A stretch of DNA of 64,000 bases, taken from NCBI RefSeq assembly GCF_000281085.1, contig NZ_JH767530.1, forward strand, positions 92,793 to 156,792, read 5' to 3'. This DNA is from Catenovulum agarivorans YM01. GTDB lineage: Bacteria; Pseudomonadota; Gammaproteobacteria; Enterobacterales; Alteromonadaceae. The position numbers were made by a program, and so were the translations under genes. The notes beneath the pieces were generated by a model that saw nothing but the letters and a program-made list of their open reading frames with translations, was not told the DNA's origin and did not search any database. Each line of letters opens with the position of its first letter. Position 1 is the first letter of the stretch. Shown one piece after another: positions 7,820 through 17,317 of the stretch.

Positions 7820-9916
7820 TTAAGGTTTGTCGATTTGACCAACTGTCGTTCCAGTTGTTCGAGAGTCATCAGAAATTGCGTTTGTACTTAAATCTGAACC
7901 CTCAGCTAAAGTATCAAAATCTTCCGAGATTACTGCAGTTGTACCAGCGACATCAGAGAACACTTTTAAGTCATCAACATAAAATGACGCGTTCGCATCT
8001 TTGTTTACTCGGAATTCAAAGAAATTGCTACCATCTCTTGTGACCAAACCTGAAGTGATCAAGCCGTGTGCATCAAACACATCTGTGGTGATTTCTGTAC
8101 CGCGTACAGGTGCACCATCAATAGACAAAGTCATTTGATAAGGAACACCTTTAGCTGCGCTGCTGCCATCCCAAGTAAGTTCAACGTTAAACCATTTACC
8201 GCCAACATTAATGTTGCCATCAGTCGTAGATAATTGGAAATCATCGGTTGCTTTTTTCGGGCAGTTTACGTCTGAATCACTCGGGTCTTGGCATGTTGAA
8301 CTACGCATATCAAAAGTACCATCGGCTTTAGCAGCCATCACTTGAACGCTTCGATAGATATCTGAAGAGTGATAATTGTTACCCCAAAGCACCATGTCGA
8401 CATCTTTCAGCGTATTGGCATCTAAATATGCGTTAAAGCTGATTTTACCTGTAGCTTGTTGGCTTGGGAACTTAACTGAGAACGAAGCTAAATCCGCACC
8501 GCCACCAATTTGGGCTGCTAAATTGCCACCCGCTAAACCAGCGATGGTAATTGGAACGTCTGCTGCTGTACCGTCAATAGTGGTAACTTTAATTAATTCT
8601 GTTAATGGTGTGCTGGTGCCTGTTAATGCCAATACTTCGGCATTGGTTTTGTCTACTTGATACACCCAAGCACCATTTTCATCAATACTAAAAGTACCAT
8701 AGGTTGTTACTGTAGCAGATTGAGTTTGGAATCTAGCTTGACCAAAGTTAGGGTCAGTGACTGTTAATGTGCCGGTTAACTCAGCAGAATTAACATTCGT
8801 AATTGCAGTTGAATCGCCATTGTCATCAACTGGTAAACCTGAAACCACAGCAGGAACAAACTGTGAACCTTCAATAGTAATAGCAATCGTTGCTTGAGTG
8901 CCATCTAGAGATTCAATTACAAAAGAATCTGCTAGGCTAGGTGGCTGGTCAGTTGCAGTTGTATAATTTAATGCAGCAACGTCAGCATTGCTTTGATCAA
9001 TAGTGTATGTCCATTCACCTTTGTCAGAGTCAAAACTAACAGATCCGTAAGTAGCTGTCGGTGTTTGATTAGGTGCAAAAAAGGCGTCTGCAGGTCTGGT
9101 ATCAGACACAGTAACGATTTTAGTTGCACTGCCATCATTAGTGGTAATGGTAGAGGTTAGTTCACCTGCAAACGTTGCTGGGATTAATTGTGAACCTTTA
9201 ATCGTAATAGTGATAACTTGTTCAGTCCCGTCTAAAGAACTAATTGTAAAGGTATCGACTAATGTTGGTGGCTGTTGACCAGCTGGCAAGGCTTCTACAT
9301 AGTCTAATGCTTGAACGTCCAAGTTAGTTTCGTCAATGTTAAACGTCCACTTACCCGTTGTTGTATCGAAAGTGACTGCCCCGTACATGGCCGTTGGTGT
9401 TTGCTCTGGTGCAAAAAATGCTTCTGCTGGGTTTGCATCTGCAACTTTTACCGTCGCGCTTGCACTATCGTCGTCATTAAAGATTGAAAAGGTTAAGCCA
9501 TCTCTGAACGTAGCTGGCACATCGATACCATCAATAGTTATCGCAACCGACGAAGTTACACCATCAACGGTTCTAAACGAAAAAGGTGTTTCTGTTAACG
9601 AGGGCATGTCGGAGCTGACTAATGCTACAATGTCTGCATTTTTTTTGTCTAATGTGTATACCCATTCACCAGCAGCGTTAATTGAAAAACTACCGTAGGC
9701 ACCAACATGAGCGACAGGGAAAATCATAGATTCACCTTTGTTGCTATCGTTTACAACCACTGTTCCTGTTGGATCTAGTGCTTTTGTAGCAGTAGCCGAG
9801 AAGTCACCAGATAACTCTGCAGGTACTTGTTCTTGATTAGTATTAGTGTCATCGTCACTGCTACAAGCAGTCAGTGCTGCAATTATGGATAATGTCAGGA
9901 ATTGCTTTTTCATCAT
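7820..9916 (-). CDS. VCBS-repeat surface lipoprotein, module A (four repeats plus jelly-roll-like C-terminus)
   Basis: A 698-residue lipoprotein: leader MMKKQFLTLSIIAALTACS with lipobox LTAC. It then has four tandem VCBS-type (Ig-like) repeats of about 100 residues, each with YGTFSINAAGEWVYTLD-like and SLDGTEQVITITIKG-like segments, in roughly residues 35-465. The last about 230 residues form a beta-rich domain ending NASFYVDDLKVFSDVAG, which resembles concanavalin/LamG-type glycan-binding folds (inference). No catalytic motif is seen. It is the third gene of TonB receptor module A; it most likely captures glycan at the cell surface, as SusD does in Bacteroidetes. The leader is almost identical to that of the 15488-17236 protein, which has only three repeats. 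Two adjacent ATGs are possible; the second (9913) is better spaced from AGGA. Confidence 0.85.
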   Translation of the reverse strand: MMKKQFLTLSIIAALTACSSDDDTNTNQEQVPAELSGDFSATATKALDPTGTVVVNDSNKGESMIFPVAHVGAYGSFSINAAGEWVYTLDKKNADIVALVSSDMPSLTETPFSFRTVDGVTSSVAITIDGIDVPATFRDGLTFSIFNDDDSASATVKVADANPAEAFFAPEQTPTAMYGAVTFDTTTGKWTFNIDETNLDVQALDYVEALPAGQQPPTLVDTFTISSLDGTEQVITITIKGSQLIPATFAGELTSTITTNDGSATKIVTVSDTRPADAFFAPNQTPTATYGSVSFDSDKGEWTYTIDQSNADVAALNYTTATDQPPSLADSFVIESLDGTQATIAITIEGSQFVPAVVSGLPVDDNGDSTAITNVNSAELTGTLTVTDPNFGQARFQTQSATVTTYGTFSIDENGAWVYQVDKTNAEVLALTGTSTPLTELIKVTTIDGTAADVPITIAGLAGGNLAAQIGGGADLASFSVKFPSQQATGKISFNAYLDANTLKDVDMVLWGNNYHSSDIYRSVQVMAAKADGTFDMRSSTCQDPSDSDVNCPKKATDDFQLSTTDGNINVGGKWFNVELTWDGSSAAKGVPYQMTLSIDGAPVRGTEITTDVFDAHGLITSGLVTRDGSNFFEFRVNKDANASFYVDDLKVFSDVAGTTAVISEDFDTLAEGSDLSTNAISDDSRTTGTTVGQIDKP

Positions 9917-9940
9917 CTTTCCTTTATTTGTTCTTTTCTT

Positions 9941-9971
9941 AAAATCAGACTGTTGATAACAATCTGATTTT
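9941..9971 (-). terminator. Intercistronic hairpin in module A
   Basis: Plus-strand arms AAAATCAGA (9941-9949) and TCTGATTTT (9963-9971), extended inside by TGTT/AACA, with a 3-nt loop. It lies in the 84-nt gap between the two VCBS lipoprotein genes, and has an equivalent hairpin at the same place in module B with compensatory base changes. It probably sets relative expression of the two lipoproteins by partial termination or RNA stability. Confidence 0.75.
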
Positions 9972-10000
9972 TTTAACTAAAAATTACCTAGACTCGTCAA

Positions 10001-11536
10001 TTAACGATCGCTAACAACCGTAATATTGTCTGTGGTTATACTTTGGAAATGTTTTGCACCATTGCTACTGATGTCTTTAACTAAATCACCTACATTATTG
10101 TTAGAAAAAGTTTCTACAAAATCCGGCGTATCAAATTTGACGTCAGCATCTTTATTGGCAAAATATTTGATGTCATCAATCAATAAAGCACCAGTACCAC
10201 CAAGATCTGCGTTCTTTCTCACGGTAAAACGCACTTCTTCCAAACATCTGTATAAACTGGTGCCTGCTACGGTTTGAGCGACGATTCTTTGTGTTGGATC
10301 CGCTGGGATAGCTCCGTGTGAAGAGCTAACTGGTGTATCATCAAGTGACAAAGTTAGGTAAGTTAATGCACTGCCTGCGTCGTGATCCCATGTCATGGTA
10401 AAAGTAGACCATTCACCAGGGGTGAACATTTGGTCGAAAACCACTTTTTCGGTGATAAATTGATTACTCTCGTTTTTAGCGTAATCAGCAGACCCTTTGT
10501 CATAAGAACCACCTGGCACAATTTCCGCCGACCACATTTCAAATTGACCATCTGCTTGTGCATAAAATTGTGCTAGTCGGCGGTTGTCACCACCACCATC
10601 GTTGTTGCTATTCCAATTACCACATGTCATGCCTATGCTGGCAAAGGTTGCTAAATCAAGCGTAAGTTGAGCGTTAAAAACAAGTTTACCGCTTGATTCT
10701 TTGAGGCCACTCTGTGCGAAATCAACTGCAAACACGTTAGTTTCATCTGTACTACTCGGAACTTGCGCTGCGAAATTGAGCGGAGCGCCGGTAATGTTTA
10801 CGGTAAATTCAATTGGCGTACCATCGGTTGAATAAATGGTAAATGTTTCAGATGTTGAATCTTCAGGGGTGACTAAACTTTGTAGGTCTGGGTGTCGTTT
10901 ATTCAGGTTATATTCCCAGCGCCCCTCAGGGCTGATAACAAAAGTGCCATACTTAGGCTGATTTGTCTCGCCAACTGCTTGGAAGGCAGATTCTGCAAAG
11001 TTAGCATCATAAACTTCGGCTTTGCCAAAAGCTTCTGTACCAGTTAAAGATACGTTTGCAACTAACGCACCTCTAAATTCGGCAGGGATGTCTGATGCAA
11101 CACCTTTGATTAGGATATTTAAATCAGTTGTTGTACCGTCTAACGAGGTGAGTGTCAGAGTTTCAGTTAACGTAGCATTGACATTGCCTTGTAGAGTTAG
11201 AACCTCACTGAGGGTTTCGTCCAAATCATAGCTCCAACTGGCTTCGCCATCATTGTTTTCTGCAATAGCAAAAGTGCCGTATATCGCTTCGGGTGCTTTG
11301 CTGTAATCTAGTTTAGCTTCACCAAAATTCACGTCGGTAACAATAATCACACCAGCTGCTGAACCATGGCCAAAAGTTACTTCTACATCCAGCCCTTTAC
11401 CTTCAGTGCCGTCAAAGCCCACTTGGGTTGAAAATTGATTGTTAAAATTTGCAGCTACTTTTTTGTCGTCTCTATTGTCTAATTGACATGCAGACAGGGC
11501 AGTCATCATTGACAATACAATAATTTGTTTTTTCAT
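10001..11536 (-). CDS. VCBS-repeat surface lipoprotein, module A (two to three repeats)
   Basis: A 511-residue lipoprotein with leader MKKQIIVLSMMTALSACQ (lipobox LSAC). VCBS-like repeats occupy about residues 35-255: repeated elements are EAIYGTFAIAENNDGEASWSYDLDE, KYGTFVISPEGRWEYNLNK and the SLDGT/STDGT strand. The C-terminal 250 residues form a separate beta-rich domain containing a GGGDNRRLAQFY motif and GALLIDDIKYF, again suggestive of a jelly-roll glycan-binding fold. No enzyme motif is visible. It lies 23 nt after the TonB receptor gene and is certainly cotranscribed with it. A close paralogue of nearly equal length occupies the same place in module B (17318-18856). Role as surface glycan-binding partner of the receptor is inferred from position and architecture. 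Confidence 0.84.
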   Translation of the reverse strand: MKKQIIVLSMMTALSACQLDNRDDKKVAANFNNQFSTQVGFDGTEGKGLDVEVTFGHGSAAGVIIVTDVNFGEAKLDYSKAPEAIYGTFAIAENNDGEASWSYDLDETLSEVLTLQGNVNATLTETLTLTSLDGTTTDLNILIKGVASDIPAEFRGALVANVSLTGTEAFGKAEVYDANFAESAFQAVGETNQPKYGTFVISPEGRWEYNLNKRHPDLQSLVTPEDSTSETFTIYSTDGTPIEFTVNITGAPLNFAAQVPSSTDETNVFAVDFAQSGLKESSGKLVFNAQLTLDLATFASIGMTCGNWNSNNDGGGDNRRLAQFYAQADGQFEMWSAEIVPGGSYDKGSADYAKNESNQFITEKVVFDQMFTPGEWSTFTMTWDHDAGSALTYLTLSLDDTPVSSSHGAIPADPTQRIVAQTVAGTSLYRCLEEVRFTVRKNADLGGTGALLIDDIKYFANKDADVKFDTPDFVETFSNNNVGDLVKDISSNGAKHFQSITTDNITVVSDR

Positions 11537-11559
11537 TAGGTTAATCTCGCAAAATTTGA

Positions 11560-14500
11560 TTAAAAGCTATAGTTCAAGCCTACTGACACGGTTCTACCAG
11601 CAAAACGAATACGGCTGATGGCTTGTTCGTTGCCACCTATATATTCGTATTCTTGTTGGTTGTTTAGGTTGAAGGCTTTCAAGTTGACTTTTAGTTTTTT
11701 AGTGAGTTTATATGATGTGGTTAAATCTAAACGACCACCTGCGGTTTGTGTCCGCGCTTCACTTCCTAAGAAAGACTTGTTGCCGCCTGCGCTTAATAAT
11801 TTTTCATCTTGCCAGTTGTAAGCTAAACGAATACTGAATCCATCATTTTCGTAATAACCAATTAAATTGTACGAATACGGGGCGATACGTGTCATAGGCT
11901 GACCACCACCTTCGTCCAAATCAATTTTGGTAAAGTTAAATACACCACCGAAGCCATTCCAAGGGTAAGATAAAAAGTCGAGATTTTGCTGAATGGCTAT
12001 TTCGTAGCCAGTAACGGTGACAGGAATGTCACTGTTGTATGTTTCTTTAATGGTGACTCTGCGGTTTGTAACAATATCACCACCGTCATTTGGATCGTAT
12101 TCACCTACTTCTTGGCAGCGGCCTAACTCACTACCGTCTGGAATTATTTCCAATTCGCCAACACCGTATGCCGCATGGTTGCCGATTGGGCAAATCGTAT
12201 CGGTTTGGATTTTTCCTTCGATTTCTTTAACAAATACACCAGCAGAAATTGCTGAACCTTCACGATTATACCAAGCGAGTGATAAGTCGTAGTTGGTTGA
12301 CGTGTAGGGTAAAACTTCTGCTTTGGAGTTTTCCAAGTTTACTCGGGTACGGCCATTTTCAAACACAGGGCTAGGTGTTTGTGCCAATAAGTTTGGTCGA
12401 ACTAAAGCTTCAGAATAGGCAGTACGCAATATGATATCATCGGTCAATTCAACAGCCATGTTGAATGACGGTAGCACGTGTGAATAGTTAACTTCGGTTA
12501 ATACTGCAATAGCGTTGCCGCGCTCGTCAAAACCTTGGCCAATAACGTCATTTGATGTGTCTACATAACGTACACCCAAATTACCTGTGTAACCTAGATC
12601 ACCCATTTCACCTTCAAATTTACCCATAAGGTAAACTGCATTGATTGCTTGGTCTGCGGTAAAATTGTTGCGATAAAACTCGTTTAAACCAGCTTCTGGA
12701 TCAATGTCAGGGTCACCAGATGCCAGTTTGACTGCAAAGCCTGTTGGATCAGCAATTGCCCAATCTTCAATTATTTTGCCATCTGAGTCGTAAGCAACCA
12801 TGCCTTGCTGGACTATAGTTTTAAGGTTTTTCGAGTCTAGTACTCGCCAGCCGTTACTAGAGTTATAGTAGTTTGGGTATTCTCCGTTGAAATACTCGGT
12901 CTGGCCGTCTGACGACAGTTGCGCTTGGTATAAAACGCTTTCGTTTATGTTTGCTAAGTTCATAGCACCACCGCCAACGCGAACATCGTAAGTTTCTAAC
13001 ATTTCACGTGAATGGCGGCCACCAAACTTAACACTGGTGATTTTAAACGTGTCATTGCCTATATCGGTAAAGCGCTCAAAATTAATTTCACCAGATTCAA
13101 AATCACGTTCAGGGCGTTGCACACGGCCGTTTACGTAATAATCTAGTGATTTACCTCCAACTTTTTCCGCTGCGTATTTTTGTACGTTGTAGTTTTCGTG
13201 CTCAGGGTCGAAATAACCCTCAGGGTAGTCTGCAAAATTAACCGGGTTGATCCACGGATTTAGGGTACTACCGAAAGCATTTAACCTGACAGAGCTCCAA
13301 CCACTATCGAAAGTGTTCCATTGTTGCTCCTCAGGAATATCGCCTAAAATGTTATTTACATCTGAATAGTTCCATGTATCGAACCCTTCAAGGCTTGCCG
13401 ATGCATTTTTTAAGTTGCCATTGCCGGTATTTATTGTGGCATTCATGCCTGTTGGTGCGTAATAATATGTATCACCGCTGACGGTTTTAAATGTTTTATT
13501 GGTTTTATTAGTGTGACGTAGATCAAGCCCTGACATATGGAATTCGTTGTAAGAGGTTGATTTACTGATGGTCGAGTCAATTAACCAGTCATCCGCTGCG
13601 TAGTTGGCATACAAAAATATACCTTTTGCTTCTTCTTTTTGCGACGATAGACGGTTTGATGGTGTCCAGCTCACGTTAGTTAAATCTGCGTGGGTTACTG
13701 CGTATACAGGAATAGTTGCAAGATCAGCGTGATGGATATTTGGATCGTAATATGGGTTTGGATTGTCACTAAGACGAATCGGCGCGCCGTGCAAGGTAAC
13801 TTTTTGCGTTGACAATCTGCCGCTATCATCCCCATCGGCAATACTAAATTGCACATCCTCCATATTGCTTTCGCCCAGATCTCGTTTGGTGTAAAGCAGG
13901 TTTGCACCAATTTTTAATGAATCTGTGACTTTATATTCGATGTTGCCGGTAAATGAAAAGCGGTCACCGCGTGAGTTCTCAGTGACTTGACCAGCCTTAC
14001 CAATTACTTTAACAATTGACAAAGGTTCAGTTATACCATGTTGCGCTTTATAATTTTCTAAATCAGTTTTGCTGATAAATTGGGTGTAATGTGTTTCATG
14101 GTTTACAACTTCATTTAGCGCCGTGTATTGAGTAAAATTGGCGGTGTCACGACGGTAATTTTGTTCTGACGCTGCTACTTTAAACGCAACCGCTAATTTA
14201 TTTTTGATTAGATGTTTACTGGCAGAAAAAGCAATTTGTTTGTCCCAGTTATCAGATAATTCTTCGTAACGACCTCCAAGGTTTAACGAATATTTACCAT
14301 CTTTTTTACCTAATGCGCGTTGGAGTTTTTTGTCAACTATACCTGCAATACCACCTTCTTGCATATCAGCCGTCGGTGATTTGATGACGGTTACACCATC
14401 AAATACACCTGCTTCAAAAGAGCCAAATGGATTAGAATCACCCACGTCACCACCGCTTCTGCTTGGGGCTGCAAAAGACTGACCTTCGGCTGTGGTTTTA

Positions 14501-14850
14501 GCAAAACCGCCATGCAAACCACGTAAGTTAATTTCTGCATTACGTGAACCGTCATCGGTATTTAATTGAATGCCAGGAATTGCTTGTAAAGCCTCACCTA
14601 AGTTTAGGGCTGGCAATGCATCTATGTCGGTTGCTGAAATTGCATCTACAATTGAAAGTGCTTCGCGTTTTGTATTTAGTGCGTTTTCTAGTGAGCTACG
14701 CACACCAGATACCTCAATTGTTTCAATTTCACTGTCATCGGCTTCTGCCGCAAAAGCAGAGGTATTTACAGACAAAACTAAACCAGCGGTACTGAGTGCC
14801 AAAACCAACTTGTTGAGTCGGTGGATACCGTTATTTTTTGTGATCTTCAT
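11560..14850 (-). CDS. TonB-dependent receptor, module A
   Basis: A 1096-residue outer-membrane TonB-dependent receptor with signal peptide (cleaved after SAFA). The TonB box region IETIEVSG is followed by the plug (SLENALNTKREALSIVDAISATDIDALPAL, then EALQAIPGIQL, EINLRGL, VTVIKSPTADMQEGGIAG), and by a long 22-strand-type barrel ending in Phe (SVGLNYSF), as expected for BamA recognition. This class imports oligosaccharides with energy from TonB-ExbBD. It heads module A with two VCBS lipoproteins downstream. It closely resembles the receptor at 18875-22273 throughout, so the modules arose by tandem duplication. Ulvan oligosaccharide uptake is inferred from the neighbouring lyases and sulfatases. 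The ATG has GGGA upstream. Confidence 0.95.
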   Translation of the reverse strand: MKITKNNGIHRLNKLVLALSTAGLVLSVNTSAFAAEADDSEIETIEVSGVRSSLENALNTKREALSIVDAISATDIDALPALNLGEALQAIPGIQLNTDDGSRNAEINLRGLHGGFAKTTAEGQSFAAPSRSGGDVGDSNPFGSFEAGVFDGVTVIKSPTADMQEGGIAGIVDKKLQRALGKKDGKYSLNLGGRYEELSDNWDKQIAFSASKHLIKNKLAVAFKVAASEQNYRRDTANFTQYTALNEVVNHETHYTQFISKTDLENYKAQHGITEPLSIVKVIGKAGQVTENSRGDRFSFTGNIEYKVTDSLKIGANLLYTKRDLGESNMEDVQFSIADGDDSGRLSTQKVTLHGAPIRLSDNPNPYYDPNIHHADLATIPVYAVTHADLTNVSWTPSNRLSSQKEEAKGIFLYANYAADDWLIDSTISKSTSYNEFHMSGLDLRHTNKTNKTFKTVSGDTYYYAPTGMNATINTGNGNLKNASASLEGFDTWNYSDVNNILGDIPEEQQWNTFDSGWSSVRLNAFGSTLNPWINPVNFADYPEGYFDPEHENYNVQKYAAEKVGGKSLDYYVNGRVQRPERDFESGEINFERFTDIGNDTFKITSVKFGGRHSREMLETYDVRVGGGAMNLANINESVLYQAQLSSDGQTEYFNGEYPNYYNSSNGWRVLDSKNLKTIVQQGMVAYDSDGKIIEDWAIADPTGFAVKLASGDPDIDPEAGLNEFYRNNFTADQAINAVYLMGKFEGEMGDLGYTGNLGVRYVDTSNDVIGQGFDERGNAIAVLTEVNYSHVLPSFNMAVELTDDIILRTAYSEALVRPNLLAQTPSPVFENGRTRVNLENSKAEVLPYTSTNYDLSLAWYNREGSAISAGVFVKEIEGKIQTDTICPIGNHAAYGVGELEIIPDGSELGRCQEVGEYDPNDGGDIVTNRRVTIKETYNSDIPVTVTGYEIAIQQNLDFLSYPWNGFGGVFNFTKIDLDEGGGQPMTRIAPYSYNLIGYYENDGFSIRLAYNWQDEKLLSAGGNKSFLGSEARTQTAGGRLDLTTSYKLTKKLKVNLKAFNLNNQQEYEYIGGNEQAISRIRFAGRTVSVGLNYSF

Positions 14851-15408
14851 TCTGAGTTTCCCGTGTTCGATTGGGTGATTTTTAGTTATTCAAAATATCG
14901 TTAACTAGCTTTTAACAACAATAAAACATAGTCATTTTATTTAAAAACCACTCAATAACAATCATTTTTTAATTGAATTTCGTAAAAAAATTACACTGAG
15001 GTTGTTTTTGCCTGGTGGTTAAGTGTTAAGTTGATAATTTATTGTGTTTTTTGCTTTTTTTGTCACTGTTTTTAAATTTGTAGTGTCGGTTTTGGTTTGT
15101 ATTTCGTAATCTAATTAAATATATGTAATTTTATTTCATTTTGTGGTGTTTTTTGGTTGGATTTTTAGTGGTTAAAAGTGCTTGCGTGAAATTTTTTATA
15201 ATAAGGTTTTGAAATTTAAGTGATTTTATTTTATCTGTGGAAGGGTGATGATTGAACAATATATAGTGTTGAAAGTAACTTTTATCTTAGACTAGTTAGT
15301 GTGCTAATTATTGATGGGTGTCGCTTTATTGAATCCTAGCAACAAAATTGCAGAGCTCTCATGAAGCAAAGTGGATAAGTTGGAAAATTGCTACCCTTGG
15401 TTTAGATA
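14851..15408 (-). promoter_or_regulatory. Promoter region of module A (no gene seen)
   Basis: About 560 nt between the module A receptor start and the module B terminator. The sequence is strongly AT-rich and T-rich on the plus strand. I see no reading frame with family resemblance, no RNA gene and no convincing -10/-35 pair. By position it must hold the promoter of the minus-strand module A, unless A is read through from module B, which the terminator at 15409-15448 argues against. Confidence 0.45.
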
Positions 15409-15448
15409 AAAATTTAAAAAAATAGCGCTACCTGGGTAGCGCTATTTT
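15409..15448 (-). terminator. Terminator of tandem module B
   Basis: Perfect 14-bp arms AAAATAGCGCTACC (15419-15432) and GGTAGCGCTATTTT (15435-15448); an A-rich run at 15409-15420 gives the T-tract on the minus strand. It ends the module B transcript 39 nt after its last stop codon. Shares the AAATAGCGC core with the module A terminator, consistent with duplication of the whole module including its 3' end. Confidence 0.92.
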
Positions 15449-15487
15449 CTGAACATTTTGCCAAATGGCAGTGGTATTTGGATGTAT

Positions 15488-17236
15488 TTACGGTGCTATT
15501 GGGCCAATTACCACTTGTTTGGTTTTGCTGTCATTAGTGTAGTCAACTGAAATCTCAGCGCCTTCATTTAAGGTGTCGAAATTTTCGGTAAACACTTCAG
15601 TGGTACCTGACACATCAGAATAGATTTTTATATCGTCAACATACAGAGGACCACCAGAGCCATTCTTTGTTTCGAAGCCAATAAATTTTGATCCTTGGTT
15701 AAGAATAGATGAAGATATCGCGAATGCAGGAAAGGGCATGCCCGAAACTTCACCGCCGGCAGATGTAATTTGTTGTCCGTCAATTGACAAGGAAACCTCT
15801 GGGTATCCACCATTCGCATCTCTTACGGCTTGTGTTGCATCCCAGGTAAATGCCAGATCGAACCATTGGCCTTTTACATGTGTTTGCTCCAATTCGAAAG
15901 CGTTGCTATTAGAGCTTGCGCCTGTGCCATTAAACATACGTATAGTACCATTTGATTTAAGTATTATATTTGCCATGGTTCTTTGGGGCTCGCCAGCACC
16001 TTTATACGTTTTACCATGGAATATAATTCTTGCATCTTTAGATGCCGACTCTGGGTATTGAACCCTAAAGGTCGCTTTACCCGAGGTATGGGCGTCAACT
16101 GGGGTGTTTATGACAAAACTGCCGTCACTTGCATCTCCGTTTATTTGAGCTGCTAAGTTGCCTCCAACTAAACCGTTAATTGTAACGGGAATATCAACTG
16201 CGGTGCCATCTATTGCCATCACTTTAATTGATTCAGATAAAGGCGTTGGTGCAGTACCGTCACCTTTTAGCGCGACAACTTCTGCGTTGGTATTGTCTAG
16301 TTGATATGTCCATGCACCCATTTCATCAATATTGAAGGTACCATAAGCAGTTGCAACTTCTTCCTGTACTTGGAATTTAGCTTGACCAAAGTTAGGATCG
16401 ACTATGGTTAAAGCGCCAGCAGCATCAATGCTATTTACGTTCACCGCCACTGCTGAGATGCCATTTTCATCAACTTCAGGTAGGCCTTCAATTACAGCTG
16501 GCACAAGTTGTGAGCCTTTAACTGTAATGGTAACAACTTGCTCAGTACCATCAAGCGACTTAATAGTGAAAGTATCTTCTAACGAAGGCACGTCAGCATC
16601 GTCTAATTCTCCTTGATAATTTAATGCAATTGCATCTGCTTGAGTTTGGTCAAGCGTATAAGTCCAAGTGCCAGTATCTGTATCAAAGGTGACATCACCA
16701 TACATAGCTTCAAGTGTTTGAGTTGGTGAGAAAAGCGCTTCTGCTGGGTTAGCATCTTGCACTTTTACTGTACCAGATGCACTGCCGTCATCATAAATTA
16801 CATTAAATTTTAGTGCACCGCTAAATGTTGCTGGGACGTCTATGCCATCTACACTAATGGCCACGCTAGACGTTGTACCATCGGCCGTCTTAAAGCTAAA
16901 AGCACTTTCTTGCAACGACGGCATATCCGAGCTCACTAAAGCGATGACCATTTCGTTGGTTTTATCAAGCTTATATTCCCAATCGCCTGCAGCATTTATT
17001 GAAAAAGTACCATAGCTACCTTCAAGGGTATTTGGGTAAATTAATGCTTCACCGTCATTTGCGTCAGATATTAATACACGGCCACTTGCACTGTAATCAG
17101 CTTTTGTCGCTACACCTGCAAAATCGCCTGATAGCTGCGCTGGGGTTGCTTCGGTTGTGGCATTTTTGTCATCATCACTACTACATGCAGTTAAAGCAGC
17201 AATAATGGATAATGTTAGGAATTGTTTTTTCATCAT
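15488..17236 (-). CDS. VCBS-repeat surface lipoprotein, module B (three repeats)
   Basis: A 582-residue lipoprotein whose leader MMKKQFLTLSIIAALTACS is the same as in the module A protein at 7820-9916. It carries three VCBS-type repeats (about residues 35-350) instead of four, with blocks such as GSYGTFSINAAGDWEYKLDK, AMYGDVTFDTDTGTWTYTLD and AYGTFNIDEMGAWTYQLDN. The C-terminal domain, about 230 residues ending PLYVDDIKIYSDVSGT, keeps the same fold signature as in A but its middle is strongly diverged, so the two may bind different glycan parts. No catalytic motif. Third gene of module B; likely lipid-anchored at the outer membrane. Two adjacent ATGs; the second, 17233, is better spaced from AGGA. 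Confidence 0.85.
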   Translation of the reverse strand: MMKKQFLTLSIIAALTACSSDDDKNATTEATPAQLSGDFAGVATKADYSASGRVLISDANDGEALIYPNTLEGSYGTFSINAAGDWEYKLDKTNEMVIALVSSDMPSLQESAFSFKTADGTTSSVAISVDGIDVPATFSGALKFNVIYDDGSASGTVKVQDANPAEALFSPTQTLEAMYGDVTFDTDTGTWTYTLDQTQADAIALNYQGELDDADVPSLEDTFTIKSLDGTEQVVTITVKGSQLVPAVIEGLPEVDENGISAVAVNVNSIDAAGALTIVDPNFGQAKFQVQEEVATAYGTFNIDEMGAWTYQLDNTNAEVVALKGDGTAPTPLSESIKVMAIDGTAVDIPVTINGLVGGNLAAQINGDASDGSFVINTPVDAHTSGKATFRVQYPESASKDARIIFHGKTYKGAGEPQRTMANIILKSNGTIRMFNGTGASSNSNAFELEQTHVKGQWFDLAFTWDATQAVRDANGGYPEVSLSIDGQQITSAGGEVSGMPFPAFAISSSILNQGSKFIGFETKNGSGGPLYVDDIKIYSDVSGTTEVFTENFDTLNEGAEISVDYTNDSKTKQVVIGPIAP

Positions 17237-17264
17237 TCTTCCTTATTACGTATTCTTTTCTTTG

Positions 17265-17291
17265 AACCAGATTGCTAGCAGCAATCTGGTT
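17265..17291 (-). terminator. Intercistronic hairpin in module B
   Basis: Plus-strand perfect 12-bp arms AACCAGATTGCT (17265-17276) and AGCAATCTGGTT (17280-17291) with a 3-nt loop, in the 81-nt gap between the two VCBS lipoprotein genes. Compared with the module A hairpin, paired positions change together (T-A to C-G at two places), so pairing has been preserved. Likely an RNA element adjusting expression of the distal lipoprotein. Confidence 0.8.
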
Positions 17292-17317
17292 TTGTTCGTA
17301 ATGGGTTAATTGCTAGC

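Noticed and set aside
14851-15408. Small RNA or degenerate gene in the long AT-rich gap
   Set aside because: No hairpin with T-run of its own, no coding signal in any frame; low-complexity T-rich sequence only.
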